Source: Actinomadura craniellae (GTDB taxonomy: Bacteria > Actinomycetota > Actinomycetes > Streptosporangiales > Streptosporangiaceae). From it: DNA of 64,000 nt. The stretch lies in contig NZ_QLYX01000009.1 of NCBI RefSeq assembly GCF_003289645.1, forward strand, positions 124,001 through 188,000, written 5' to 3'. This document shows, one piece after another, positions 53,016 to 61,686 of the stretch. The notes beneath the pieces are model-generated. The model had not been told where the DNA came from and did not search any database. It worked only from the letters and a program-made list of their open reading frames with translations. Position 1 is the stretch's first letter, and each line of letters opens with the position of its first letter. The position numbers were made by a program, and so were the translations under genes.

Positions 53016-53783
53016 ATGTGCGGTAGATATGCGACGGCGCGCGCTCGCCAGGAACTGCTGGACGCGTTCCAGGTCCAGATCGACGCGACCGAAGGCGTCC
53101 TGGAACCCGACTACAACGTCGCGCCCACCAAGCAGGTGCCGGTGGTGCTGGAGCACCGGCCCAAGGAGGAACCCAAGGAAGAAGAGGCGGCCGGGGAAGC
53201 CCAGGAGCCCGCCCGCGAGCTGCGGACGGTGCGCTGGGGGCTGGTGCCCTCGTGGGCCAAGGACCCCGGGATCGGCAGCCGGCTGATCAACGCCCGGGTC
53301 GAGACGGTGCACGAGAAGCCGTCCTTCCGCCGGGCCTTCAAACGGCGGCGCTGCCTGCTCCCCGCGGACGGCTTCTACGAGTGGTACAAGCTGGAGACCG
53401 AAGAGGGCCGCAAGCCCCGCAAGCAGCCCTACTTCATCCATCCCGCCGACGGCTCCCTCATGGCCATGGCGGGCCTGTACGAGCTGTGGCGGGAGCCCGA
53501 CGGAGAGTGGCTGTGGACCTGCACGGTGATCACCACCGAGGCCAGCGACGACGTCGGCCGGATCCACGACCGGATGCCCATGGTGGTCGAGCCCTCCCGC
53601 TGGGACGCCTGGCTCGACCCGGGCCTGACCGACCCCGACGAGGTGCGGTCACTGCTGGTGCCCGCGATGGCGGGCACCATGGAGGCACACCCCGTCTCGC
53701 CGGCCGTGGGCAACGTTCGCAACAACGGCCCCGAGCTGATTCGCCCGCTGCCCACAGACGACGATCCGGCCGCCCTGTTCTGA
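53016..53783 (+). CDS. SRAP-domain protein (HMCES/YedK family)
   Basis: 255 residues. The protein must begin Met-Cys so that Cys2 becomes the N-terminal nucleophile; ATG 53016 gives MCGRYATARARQ, fixing the start. Other active-site residues are visible: YNVAPTKQ, NARVETV, Glu122 (DGFYEWY) and His184 (RIHDRMPMVV). HMCES/YedK crosslinks covalently to abasic sites in single-stranded DNA to shield them. Divergent from the DoxX-like gene with 47 bp between. Confidence 0.94.
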   Translation: MCGRYATARARQELLDAFQVQIDATEGVLEPDYNVAPTKQVPVVLEHRPKEEPKEEEAAGEAQEPARELRTVRWGLVPSWAKDPGIGSRLINARVETVHEKPSFRRAFKRRRCLLPADGFYEWYKLETEEGRKPRKQPYFIHPADGSLMAMAGLYELWREPDGEWLWTCTVITTEASDDVGRIHDRMPMVVEPSRWDAWLDPGLTDPDEVRSLLVPAMAGTMEAHPVSPAVGNVRNNGPELIRPLPTDDDPAALF

Positions 53784-53806
53784 GCCCGTTCCGAGAGGTC
53801 CGGGCC

Positions 53807-54637
53807 TCAGGTCCGGCAGGCGCTGGCGAGCAGGTGGATGCCCAGCGAGTCGTCATGCACCGGGGCCGACAGCTCGGTGGAGACGAGGTGGGGCAGCGCG
53901 CGCGGGTCCTCGGCGAGCACGTGCTCGATCGTCGAGGGTGAGAGCACGGTGCGCGGCCTGATCCACTCCACCTCCAGGCCCACGTCGGAGAGCACCTCGC
54001 GCAGCTGGTCGGTCCAGAAGCAGCGGGTGATGACCCCGTCCGGCCAGGGGACCAGCACGACCTCGGCGCTGGGCACGTCGGACAGGTGGGCCCAGAACTT
54101 CTGCTCCGCCAGGATCGCCATGCCGAGCGTCAGCGAGTCGACGCACAGCAGCACCCGCCCGCCGGGCCGCAGCACCCGCGCGATCTCGGCGATGGTCGTC
54201 TCGGTCACCAGCTGCCGGGAGAGCACCCGGTCCTCGGCGATCACCGCGTCGACGCATCCGTCGGCCAGGAAGCCGAGCGAGGCGGGGTCGGCGACGACCC
54301 GGCGCACGGAGCGGTGCACGGGTGACGCCGCGGCCCCCGGGCCGACCACCTCCAGGACGGTGTGCCCCGCCGCGGCGGCCTGGGCGGCGCTGTGCGTGCG
54401 CCCGCCGGAGATGTCCAGTACCCGGGCCGAGCGGCGGGGCAGCCAGCGTTCGAGCTGGGCGGCCGCGACGGCCCAGTAGAAGGTCCAGTAGGTGGCTAGT
54501 TCGTCCTCGCCGTCGTTTCCGCAATCGCGGTTGAGGCTGGCGACGGAGGGCGTCGGGGGTCTTGCCGGCAGCGGCAGCAACGGTGGCTCCTGTTCTGGCC
54601 GTGTAGGGGGGTACTTTCCCCGTTCAGACCCGTGCAT
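53807..54637 (-). CDS. class I SAM-dependent methyltransferase-like protein
   Basis: 276 residues with a Rossmann methyltransferase core: motif I-like [20 protein letters not shown] (about 71-90), an acidic motif II and [17 protein letters not shown] typical of motif IV-V in class I enzymes. The N-terminal 45 residues are Pro-rich and disordered. The substrate is unknown. GGAGG lies only 3 nt before ATG 54637, so the true start is uncertain. Divergent from sigR. Confidence 0.7.
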   Translation of the reverse strand: MHGSERGKYPPTRPEQEPPLLPLPARPPTPSVASLNRDCGNDGEDELATYWTFYWAVAAAQLERWLPRRSARVLDISGGRTHSAAQAAAAGHTVLEVVGPGAAASPVHRSVRRVVADPASLGFLADGCVDAVIAEDRVLSRQLVTETTIAEIARVLRPGGRVLLCVDSLTLGMAILAEQKFWAHLSDVPSAEVVLVPWPDGVITRCFWTDQLREVLSDVGLEVEWIRPRTVLSPSTIEHVLAEDPRALPHLVSTELSAPVHDDSLGIHLLASACRT

Positions 54638-54723
54638 CACCCTCCGTCCGGGTTGTCATATTCAATCGACGCCCCCGGTAGAGAGCGCCCGGCATGCTTA
54701 CCTCACTTCGCGCCTCGCGGTCA

Positions 54724-54750
54724 GGGAATCGACGGGGGTGTCGCGCTGTT
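54724..54750 (+). promoter_or_regulatory. SigR-type autoregulatory promoter (GGGAAT-N18-GTT)
   Basis: GGGAAT (54724-54729) and GTT (54748-54750) are exactly 18 bp apart. It lies 68 bp upstream of the first sigR start (54818), matching the autoregulated p2 promoter of Streptomyces sigR. Confidence 0.7.
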
Positions 54751-54817
54751 GCACCGTTTTGTTCGCTGGTTTCGGCCGGCCGCGATCGGCGTGATCGCGG
54801 AGAAAGAGGTGCCCCAC

Positions 54818-55534
54818 ATGACGACAGCCGTTGTCGCGGACCGTTCCTCGGCCCCGGGTCAGGGCGCCGTCATCGTCCGTCCCCGCGGCCCGATATCGTC
54901 GGAGTCATACGACACCGGTCTTGAAGGGGGTCGCGAGGAGGTGAGTCGGGTCACGGGCACGACGGAGACGGTCGAGCAGCGCACGGAGCGGTTCCAGCGC
55001 GATGTGCTCCCGTTCCTGGATCAGCTCTACTCCGCCGCGCTGCGCATGACACGCAACCCGGCGGACGCCGAAGACCTCGTCCAGGAGACCTTCGCCAAGG
55101 CCTTCGGGTCCTTCCACCAGTTCCGGGAGGGCACCAACCTCAAGGCCTGGCTGTACCGGATCCTGACCAACACGTTCATCAACTCGTACCGCAAGAAGCA
55201 GCGCGAGCCGAAGCAGTCCGGCACCGAGGAGATCGAGGACTGGCAGCTCGCCCGGGCCGAGTCGCACACCTCGAGCGGGCTGAAGTCCGCCGAGGCCGAG
55301 GCACTGGAGCACCTGCCCGACTCGGACGTCAAGCGCGCGCTGCAGGATCTGCCCGAAGAGTTCCGCATCGCCGTGTACCTGGCCGATGTCGAGGGGTTCG
55401 CCTATAAGGAGATCGCCGACATCATGGGCACTCCGATCGGTACGGTGATGTCACGCCTGCACCGGGGGCGCAGGCAGCTACGGACCATGCTGGAGGATTA
55501 CGCTCGCGAGCGCGGCCTGACGGGGTCGGCATGA
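54818..55534 (+). CDS. sigR: ECF sigma factor SigR/SigH (thiol-oxidative stress)
   Basis: 238 residues from ATG 54818 (AAGAGG upstream), or 197 from GTG 54941 (GAGGAG directly before). Region 2 [20 protein letters not shown] and [20 protein letters not shown], and region 4 [20 protein letters not shown], match SigR/SigH. It directs transcription of thioredoxin, mycothiol and repair genes when RsrA is oxidised. The short form begins [18 protein letters not shown], close to Streptomyces SigR; the 41-residue extension would be a SigR-prime-type isoform. rsrA follows 58 bp downstream. Confidence 0.93.
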   Translation: MTTAVVADRSSAPGQGAVIVRPRGPISSESYDTGLEGGREEVSRVTGTTETVEQRTERFQRDVLPFLDQLYSAALRMTRNPADAEDLVQETFAKAFGSFHQFREGTNLKAWLYRILTNTFINSYRKKQREPKQSGTEEIEDWQLARAESHTSSGLKSAEAEALEHLPDSDVKRALQDLPEEFRIAVYLADVEGFAYKEIADIMGTPIGTVMSRLHRGRRQLRTMLEDYARERGLTGSA

Positions 55535-55592
55535 ACCGGCGGCGATGCCGCCGCACCCCGTTCGTGCGGCGAGTGGAGAGGGTGAGCGGGCG

Positions 55593-55892
55593 ATGAGTTG
55601 CGGCAACCCGCACAAGACTCCCTGCGGCGAGGTGCTCGCGCGGGTCTACACCTACCTGGACGGCGAGCTCGACGCGGGCCACTGCGCCGAGATCCGGGAG
55701 CACCTCGACGAGTGCGGCCCCTGCCTGGAGGAGTACGGGCTCGACGAGGTCGTCAAGAAGCTGGTCGGCAAGTCGTGCGGCTGCGAGCCGGTCCCCGGCG
55801 ACCTGCGGGCCAAGGTGCTCGACCGGATCCAGGAGATCTGCGCCGAGGTCGGCGAGACCGAACAGGTGACCCAGCCCGGCCCGGCCGGCTGA
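55593..55892 (+). CDS. rsrA: redox-sensing anti-sigma factor RsrA
   Basis: 99 residues, a zinc-associated anti-sigma (ZAS) protein. Cys3, Cys11, Cys31, His37, Cys41 and Cys44 are present (HLDECGPC is the H-x3-C-x2-C core), at the same positions as in Streptomyces RsrA, where Cys11, His37, Cys41 and Cys44 handle zinc and the disulfide switch. Reduced RsrA binds SigR; oxidation releases it. ATG 55593 keeps this numbering. An additional CGC pair is at 62-64. Confidence 0.94.
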   Translation: MSCGNPHKTPCGEVLARVYTYLDGELDAGHCAEIREHLDECGPCLEEYGLDEVVKKLVGKSCGCEPVPGDLRAKVLDRIQEICAEVGETEQVTQPGPAG

Positions 55893-56158
55893 CCCCCCGG
55901 ATCTTCACGGCGGTTTCGGGCATCCGCCCGGCCGCGTTCCGCGCTTGGCTGTGGTGGCCAGGTGTTCCACGTTACTCTGGTGCCCGTCACGCAGCGGCGG
56001 GGAGCCGGGGGGCCTCCGTCGGTCCGGAGAACTCCTGATGACGGCCGGGAGCCGCCCCGTGCGTCCGGCGGCGCCGCTGGTGACACGTCCGAGGGCGTGT
56101 CCCGGGCCCGAACCTTGAACCGGCCCGCCCGTTTTCGTCGACTCCCAAGGGGGCGGCA

Positions 56159-57532
56159 ATGCGTGGTGGGCTGCGTGGCGGACTACGTGGTGGACTACCC
56201 CTCGCCGCATGGGCGTACGTGGGCGGGGTCGTCGCGGTGGCGACGGCCCTGATCGTCACGGGGTCCTTCGCGAGCCTCGACTGGCGGGCGCTGGCCGTGC
56301 TGGCCGTGCTCTTCCTGGTCTGCGACTCGGCGCCCGCCCTGCTCAACGTCGAGCGCGCGCGGGTGACCCTCAGCTTCTCGGCCAGCCTCGCCTCGGTGGT
56401 GCTGCTCGGCCCGCTCGGCGCGGCGCTGATCGGGGCGTGCGCCGTGGTCACCGGGCAGCGCATCCTGGCGCCGGTCAAGCGGCTGTTCAACGGGGCGCAG
56501 TTCGCGCTCAGCGGTTACGCCGCCGGGATGGTGTTCGAGTGCTTCGGCGGCGACCGGGTCCGCCCGGGGCACTCCGACTGGGTCGAGCAGTCCATCGGCC
56601 CGTTCGTCGGCGCGCTGGTCACGTTCGTGGTGGTGAACCTGCTGCTGATCACCGGGGTGCTGCTGCTCAGCCGGCAGGCCACCTGGCGCGAGATGCTGCG
56701 CGAGGGCGCCCAGCTCGCCCCGGGCTTCCTGGGGTACGGCATGTTCGGCCTGCTGATCGCCGGGCTCTGGCCGGCGGTGAACGGGTTCGCCGCGGTGCTG
56801 GTGCTGCTGCCGCTGTTCGTCGCCCGCTGGGCGTTCGAGCAGACCCGGGCCCAGCAGCAGGCGCACGGCGCCACGCTGGCGGCGCTCTGCCAGGCGGTGG
56901 AGACCAAGGACTACTACACCCGGGGGCACAGCGAGCGGGTCTCCCGCGGCTCGGTGATGATCGCGCAGGAGATCGGGATGCGCTCGGACCGGGTCGAGGC
57001 CATCCGGTACGCCGGGATGCTCCACGACGTCGGCAAGCTCGGGGTGCCCACCAAGGTGCTGCAGAAGTCCGGGCCGCTGACCGAGGAGGAGCTCGCCGCG
57101 ATCCAGCTGCACCCCATGCGGGGGCTGGAGATCGTGCGTGAGATCGGCTTCCTCGACGAGGCGCTGGCCGGGATCATGCACCATCACGAGAGGATGAGCG
57201 GCCGCGGCTACCCGATGGGCCTGGCCGGCGAGGAGATCCCCGAGTTCGCCCGGGTGATCTCGGTGGCCGACGCCTTCGACGCCATGACCTCCGACCGCTC
57301 CTACCGGGGCGCCCGGTCGATCGAGGAGGCCGTCGCCGAGCTGCGCCGCTGCGCGGGCGAGGACTTCGACCCGATGATGGTCGAGGCCTTCGTGCGCGCG
57401 CTGGACTCCGTCGGCTGGGATCCCCCCAAGCCCGTCACCCTGCCCGAGGACGACGTCGTCGAGACCACCCAGCAGGACCACGACGACCCGACCGTGCCGC
57501 TCCGCGTCGCCGGCGAGGTGGGGCGGGCGTGA
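56159..57532 (+). CDS. membrane HD-GYP domain protein (putative c-di-GMP phosphodiesterase)
   Basis: 457 residues: about six N-terminal transmembrane helices (about 14-230) and a C-terminal HD-GYP domain. The metal/catalytic motifs are LHDVGKLG, HHHERMSGRGYP and SVADAFDAMTSDRSY, the full active set. Expected to hydrolyse cyclic di-GMP in response to a membrane signal. ATG 56159 follows CAAGGGGGCGG. A TACTCT element at 55973-55978 in the 266-bp leader could be its -10. The last codons overlap the next GTG by 4 nt. Confidence 0.88.
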   Translation: MRGGLRGGLRGGLPLAAWAYVGGVVAVATALIVTGSFASLDWRALAVLAVLFLVCDSAPALLNVERARVTLSFSASLASVVLLGPLGAALIGACAVVTGQRILAPVKRLFNGAQFALSGYAAGMVFECFGGDRVRPGHSDWVEQSIGPFVGALVTFVVVNLLLITGVLLLSRQATWREMLREGAQLAPGFLGYGMFGLLIAGLWPAVNGFAAVLVLLPLFVARWAFEQTRAQQQAHGATLAALCQAVETKDYYTRGHSERVSRGSVMIAQEIGMRSDRVEAIRYAGMLHDVGKLGVPTKVLQKSGPLTEEELAAIQLHPMRGLEIVREIGFLDEALAGIMHHHERMSGRGYPMGLAGEEIPEFARVISVADAFDAMTSDRSYRGARSIEEAVAELRRCAGEDFDPMMVEAFVRALDSVGWDPPKPVTLPEDDVVETTQQDHDDPTVPLRVAGEVGRA

Positions 57533-58812
57533 ACTCCCTGGAGGAGCGGCCCGCGCACCGGCACCCGGGAAACCTCTGGCAGGGCCTCGACACGCTCCAG
57601 TTGCTGCTCGTCGCCCTGGCGGGGCTGGTCGTGCTGGTCGCGGTCACCCGGATGACGACGGCGAGCCCGGCCGACCCCGAGGCGGCGGTCGTCTTCGGGG
57701 TGTTGGTCGCGCTGGGCGAGCTGTTCCGCATGGTGATGCCCGGCAACCGCGAGGTCGCCCCGATCGCCACCGCGGGGGCGCTGGGCTATGCGCTGCTCGA
57801 CACGGTCGGCGGCGTCCCGGCGCACCAGTCGCCGCTCCAGGTGGTGGCGGTGGTCGCGATCGGCATGTTCGCCGGCTCGCTGCCGCACTTCGCCGTCGGC
57901 GGGGCACCGCGGCTCGACGAGATGGCCCGGCGGCTGCTGATCATCGCCCTGGTGGCGCTCTGCTTCCGGCCGGTGGCCGACTCCGGGCTCGGCTGGGGGC
58001 CCGTGCTGGTGCTGATGGGCTGCGCCGTGGTGGCGTCCTGCTTCCTGGACGTGACGGTCGCCGCGGTGATCCGGTCCGGCGCGGTGCGGGCCCGGTTCGG
58101 CATCGTGCTCCGGGACGAGATCGGTGCCAAGCTCCCGCTCTGCGCGGCGACCGGCGCGACGGCCATGCTGATCGCGGTGGCGACGTCGGTGATGGGGCTG
58201 GCCGCGCTGCTGATCTTCACCGCACCGATCCTGGTGACCCAGTTCGCGTTCCGCCGGTACGCCGGGATCCGCGCGACCTACCTGCAGACCGTGCGCGCGC
58301 TGTCGCGGGTCACCGAGGTCGGCGGCTACGTCGAGACGGGGCACTCGCGGCGTGTCTCCGGGCTGTCGGTGGCGATGGGCCGCGAGCTCGGCATGTCCGA
58401 GGAGGAACTGCTGGAGCTGGAGTACGCGGCGCTGATGCACGACATCGGGCAGCTCTCGCTGGGCGATCCCATTCCGGGCGGCGCCACCGTGCTCGCCTCC
58501 CCGCGCGAGCAGCGGCGGATCGCCGAGCTGGGCGCCGAGGTGATCAAACAGACGGGGGTGCTCGACCGGGTGGCCTACATCGTCGAGCGGCAGTGCGACC
58601 CCTACCGGTCGGCCGACCAGCCGGCCCCGCCGCTGGCCAGCCGCATCATCAAGGCGGCCAACGCCTACGACGACCTGGTCGGCGACTCCACCGACCGCGA
58701 CCGGGGCGCCGCCGTGCTGGAGCGGCTGCGGCTCGACTCGGCGGCCGAGTACGACCCGACCGTGGTCGAGGCGCTGGGCCGCGCGGTGGACCGGCATCCT
58801 GTCCGGTTCTAG
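57529..58812 (+). CDS. membrane HD-domain protein with degenerate GYP motif
   Basis: 427 residues, same plan as the preceding protein: several N-terminal helices, then an HD domain with TGHSRRVSGLS and LMHDIGQLSLGD. The HHE...GxGYP segment has become VERQCDPYRS, so c-di-GMP hydrolysis is doubtful. GTG 57529 overlaps the preceding stop (GTGA). The pair probably arose by tandem duplication; this copy may be a regulatory partner of the active one. Confidence 0.82.
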   Translation: MNSLEERPAHRHPGNLWQGLDTLQLLLVALAGLVVLVAVTRMTTASPADPEAAVVFGVLVALGELFRMVMPGNREVAPIATAGALGYALLDTVGGVPAHQSPLQVVAVVAIGMFAGSLPHFAVGGAPRLDEMARRLLIIALVALCFRPVADSGLGWGPVLVLMGCAVVASCFLDVTVAAVIRSGAVRARFGIVLRDEIGAKLPLCAATGATAMLIAVATSVMGLAALLIFTAPILVTQFAFRRYAGIRATYLQTVRALSRVTEVGGYVETGHSRRVSGLSVAMGRELGMSEEELLELEYAALMHDIGQLSLGDPIPGGATVLASPREQRRIAELGAEVIKQTGVLDRVAYIVERQCDPYRSADQPAPPLASRIIKAANAYDDLVGDSTDRDRGAAVLERLRLDSAAEYDPTVVEALGRAVDRHPVRF

Positions 58813-58962
58813 CCGGGCTTGAGGCCCGCGGGCTACGTTCCGGTTCCCGTCCGCACAAATCTACGGTTCGGTATTTGTCGTTCAAGAGATCGGTGCGGGT
58901 GGGACGCTCCCACTAGTGTCGGCGGCATTCGGTCACCGCATTCCTACAGGAGGGCCCGTAGC

Positions 58963-60300
58963 GTGTTCGAGTCCGTGCTGGTGGCGAACCGGGGCGAGAT
59001 CGCCAGCAGGGTGATCCACACCGTCCGGGCGATGGGGCTCAAGGCCATCGCCGTCTACTCGGAGGCCGACGCCGAGCTGCCGTTCGTCGCCGAGGCGGAC
59101 GAGGCGATCCTGCTCGGTCCGGCCCAGCCCGCCAAGAGCTATCTCGACCAGGCCCGCGTTCTGGAGGCCGCGCGGCGGACCAACGCCCAGGCCGTGCACC
59201 CGGGCTACGGGTTCCTGGCCGAGAACGCCGAGTTCGCCCAGCGAGTGATCGACGCAGGGTTGCTCTGGATCGGTCCCGACCCGCTGGCCATCGCCCGGAT
59301 GGGCGACAAGATCAATGCCCGGAACCTGATGATCGAGGCGGGTGTGCCCGTCTCGCCCGGGGTCTGGGAGCCGGTGCCCGACGCCGACACCGCCGTCGAG
59401 GAGGCCGCCCGCATCGGCTACCCGGTGATGGTCAAGGCCGCGGGCGGGGGCGGCGGCATCGGGATGAGCGCGGCCCACGACGAGGCCGCGGTGCGCAAGG
59501 CCTACGAGACCGCCCGGACCCGCGCCGAACGCTTCTTCGGCAACCCCGACATCCTGCTGGAGCGCTATGTCGAGCGGGCCCGGCATGTGGAGATCCAGAT
59601 CCTCGGGCTGGCCGACGGCTCCGTGATCGCCCTCGGCGAGCGCGACTGCTCGGTGCAGCGGCGGCACCAGAAGATCGTCGAGGAGACCCCCTCTCCGGGG
59701 GTGGGCGCCGAACTGCGGGAACGCATGCTGGCCGCGGCCGTCCGCGCCGGCGAGGCGGTCGGCTACCGCGGGGCCGGTACCGTCGAGTGCCTGGTCGACC
59801 CGGCGGCGCAGGACTTCGTGTTCCTGGAGATGAACACCCGGCTCCAGGTCGAGCACCCGATCACCGAACTGGTCACCGGCATCGACCTGGTGGAGCAGCA
59901 GCTACGGATCGCGGCCGGCGAGCCGGTGTCGTTCACTTCGGCCGAGCCGCGCGGCCACGCGATCGAGTTCCGGGTGTACGCCGAGGACCCCCAGCGCTTC
60001 CTGCCCAGCCCGGGCGAGATCAAGGTCTGGGAGGAGCCGGTCGGCGAGGGCGTCCGCATCGACGCCGGCTATGCCGAGGGCAACACGGTGACCCCGTTCT
60101 ACGACCCGCTGCTGGCGAAGCTCTGTGTGTACGGCGCCGACCGGCCCGCCGCGCTGCGCCACGCCCAGGCGGCGATCGACAACTTCCGGATCGAGGGTCT
60201 GAAGACCAACCTCCCGTTCTTCACCGAGCTGCTCGGCGACGCCGAGTTCACGGCGGGCACCTACGACACCGGTCTGGTCGACCGGATGCGGGCCCGCTGA
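58963..60300 (+). CDS. accC: biotin carboxylase subunit (acetyl/acyl-CoA carboxylase)
   Basis: 445 residues: biotin-carboxylase N-domain VLVANRGEIASRVIHTVRAM (VLVANRGEIASRV), ATP-grasp with VMVKAAGGGGGIGM, CSVQRRHQKIVEE, EMNTRLQVEHPITE and the C-domain EDPQRFLPSPGEI. It carboxylates biotin on the carrier protein with ATP and bicarbonate. GTG 58963 has CAGGAGGG at 9 nt. The carrier gene follows 51 bp downstream; the carboxyltransferase is not in the window. Confidence 0.94.
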   Translation: MFESVLVANRGEIASRVIHTVRAMGLKAIAVYSEADAELPFVAEADEAILLGPAQPAKSYLDQARVLEAARRTNAQAVHPGYGFLAENAEFAQRVIDAGLLWIGPDPLAIARMGDKINARNLMIEAGVPVSPGVWEPVPDADTAVEEAARIGYPVMVKAAGGGGGIGMSAAHDEAAVRKAYETARTRAERFFGNPDILLERYVERARHVEIQILGLADGSVIALGERDCSVQRRHQKIVEETPSPGVGAELRERMLAAAVRAGEAVGYRGAGTVECLVDPAAQDFVFLEMNTRLQVEHPITELVTGIDLVEQQLRIAAGEPVSFTSAEPRGHAIEFRVYAEDPQRFLPSPGEIKVWEEPVGEGVRIDAGYAEGNTVTPFYDPLLAKLCVYGADRPAALRHAQAAIDNFRIEGLKTNLPFFTELLGDAEFTAGTYDTGLVDRMRAR

Positions 60301-60351
60301 CCAGGCACGGGGAACGGGCGAGGCAGAACAGTACAAGAGAGGAATACCGCC

Positions 60352-60564
60352 ATGGCCGAGGTCCGCGCGGAGATGGTCGCGAACGTGTGGAAGGTCGTCG
60401 TCGCCGAGGGCGACCAGGTCGAGGACGGTGACACCCTCGTGATCCTGGAGTCCATGAAGATGGAGATCCCGGTGCTGGCCGAAGACGACGGTGTGGTCGC
60501 CCGGCTCGACGTGTCCGAGGGCGACGTCGTCCAGGAGGGCGACCTGATCGCCGTCATCGAGTAG
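60352..60564 (+). CDS. biotin carboxyl carrier protein
   Basis: A 70-residue single-domain biotinyl/lipoyl carrier. Biotin site ESMKMEIP with Lys36, flanked by the [17 protein letters not shown] and [17 protein letters not shown] hairpins. Biotinylated by BirA and used by the upstream carboxylase. ATG 60352 has GAGAGG 9 nt upstream. Confidence 0.94.
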   Translation: MAEVRAEMVANVWKVVVAEGDQVEDGDTLVILESMKMEIPVLAEDDGVVARLDVSEGDVVQEGDLIAVIE

Positions 60565-60598
60565 GGCGTCCCGAGGGCCGGCCCCGTACCGACAGGAG

Positions 60599-60604
60599 TA
60601 CTCT
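60599..60604 (+). promoter_or_regulatory. -10 element (TACTCT)
   Basis: TACTCT ends 7 bp before GTG 60611, consistent with leaderless transcription of the Cys-rich gene. Confidence 0.45.
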
Positions 60605-60610
60605 TCCGCC

Positions 60611-60796
60611 GTGGACACCTACTGCGACCGCTGCGGGGAACCGGCCGCCGCGACCGACCACCAGGCATGCCGGGCGGCCCGGCGGATGGAACCGCCGCGT
60701 TACTGCACGCGGTGCCGCCGCCGGATGGTCGTCCAGGTCAGCCCCCTGGGCTGGACCGCCCGGTGCGTCGAGCACGGCGTGCTGACCTCCGCATGA
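60611..60796 (+). CDS. small Cys-rich protein, BsaP-like (biotin synthase auxiliary)
   Basis: 61 residues: [16 protein letters not shown] (Cys5, Cys8, Cys20), then [17 protein letters not shown] (Cys32, Cys35) and [10 protein letters not shown] (Cys52, His55). This arrangement, with PPRYC and RRMVVQV, resembles BsaP, the mycobacterial protein that assists biotin synthase BioB, from memory. No bioB is in the window; it follows the biotin-dependent carboxylase genes instead. A general zinc-ribbon protein is the alternative. The stop overlaps the next ATG by 4 nt. Confidence 0.65.
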   Translation: MDTYCDRCGEPAAATDHQACRAARRMEPPRYCTRCRRRMVVQVSPLGWTARCVEHGVLTSA

Positions 60797-61182
60797 CCGC
60801 CACGGTCGAGACCGGCCTGTGCGCCGAGTCCGTACTGGTGGTGGGGGAGGGCGACACCGCGATCGCCCTCGGCAGCGGCGACGTTCCCGTGCTGGGTACG
60901 CCCAGGTTGCTGGCCCTGGTGGAGGCCGCGACCGTGGCGGCGCTCGGTGACCGGCTCGGCCCCGGCCAGACCTCCGTCGGCACCTCGGTGGCCCTAGTGC
61001 ACCAGGCTGCCAGCCCGATCGGGGCCGAGGTCGTCGCGGCCGCCGAGCTGACCGAGGCCGACGGCCGGCGGCTGGTCTTCACCGTCGAGGCCCAGCACCG
61101 GGCCGACGGGACGGTGGTCGCCACCGGCTGGGTGGAACGCGTGGTCGTCGACCGGGAGAAGTTCCTCGCCCGGCTGGTCTGA
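60793..61182 (+). CDS. hot-dog thioesterase, FlK-like
   Basis: 129 residues. [18 protein letters not shown] on the central helix and [20 protein letters not shown] follow the FlK-type (fluoroacetyl-CoA thioesterase-like) pattern. Expected to hydrolyse a small acyl-CoA. ATG 60793 overlaps the Cys-rich gene stop (ATGA), so the two are coupled. Confidence 0.82.
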   Translation: MTATVETGLCAESVLVVGEGDTAIALGSGDVPVLGTPRLLALVEAATVAALGDRLGPGQTSVGTSVALVHQAASPIGAEVVAAAELTEADGRRLVFTVEAQHRADGTVVATGWVERVVVDREKFLARLV

Positions 61183-61190
61183 CCCCGAGG

Positions 61191-61682
61191 TCACAGCTTC
61201 AGCACATAGGTGATCAGCTCGGTGTCGGGCTCGGGGAACCAATCCCGTTCGGGGGTGCGGACGAAACCCAGCCGCTCGTACAGCCGGTGCGCGGCGAGCA
61301 TGTCGGGCTGGGTCGACAGCCGGACCGCGCTCATCCCGGTGGCCTCCGCCCGGTTCAGGCACGCCAGCACCAGCGCCCGGCCGATCCCGCCGCCCCGGGC
61401 GGGCGGATCCACGGCCAGCATCCGGAACTCGCCCTCGCCGGGCCCGGTCAGCTCCGCGTACGGGCTGTCGGGCGGGCAGTAGGCCACCGCCCCCACGACC
61501 TCGCCGCCGACCTCGGCGACCAGCAGTTCGGCCCGGGCCGCGCGGTCGGCGGCGTCCCGCAGCCGGGCGACGTAGTCGGAGTCCGGCGATATCAGCCCGC
61601 CCGCCACGTAGGCCGCCACGGTCAGCTCGCCGACCCGCTCGTACTCCGCGGGCCGCACCGCCCGCACGATGATCTCCGGCAT
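61191..61682 (-). CDS. GNAT-family N-acetyltransferase
   Basis: 163 residues with the acetyl-CoA-binding motif A, FRMLAVDPPARGGGIGRAL (RGGGIGRA), and a C-terminal LYERLGFVRTPERDWF. It acetylates an unknown amine or N-terminus. ATG 61682 lies 4 bp after the upstream stop; a GTG at 61694 would overlap it by 8 nt. Neither has a clear ribosome site. Confidence 0.85.
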   Translation of the reverse strand: MPEIIVRAVRPAEYERVGELTVAAYVAGGLISPDSDYVARLRDAADRAARAELLVAEVGGEVVGAVAYCPPDSPYAELTGPGEGEFRMLAVDPPARGGGIGRALVLACLNRAEATGMSAVRLSTQPDMLAAHRLYERLGFVRTPERDWFPEPDTELITYVLKL

Positions 61683-61686
61683 GGTC

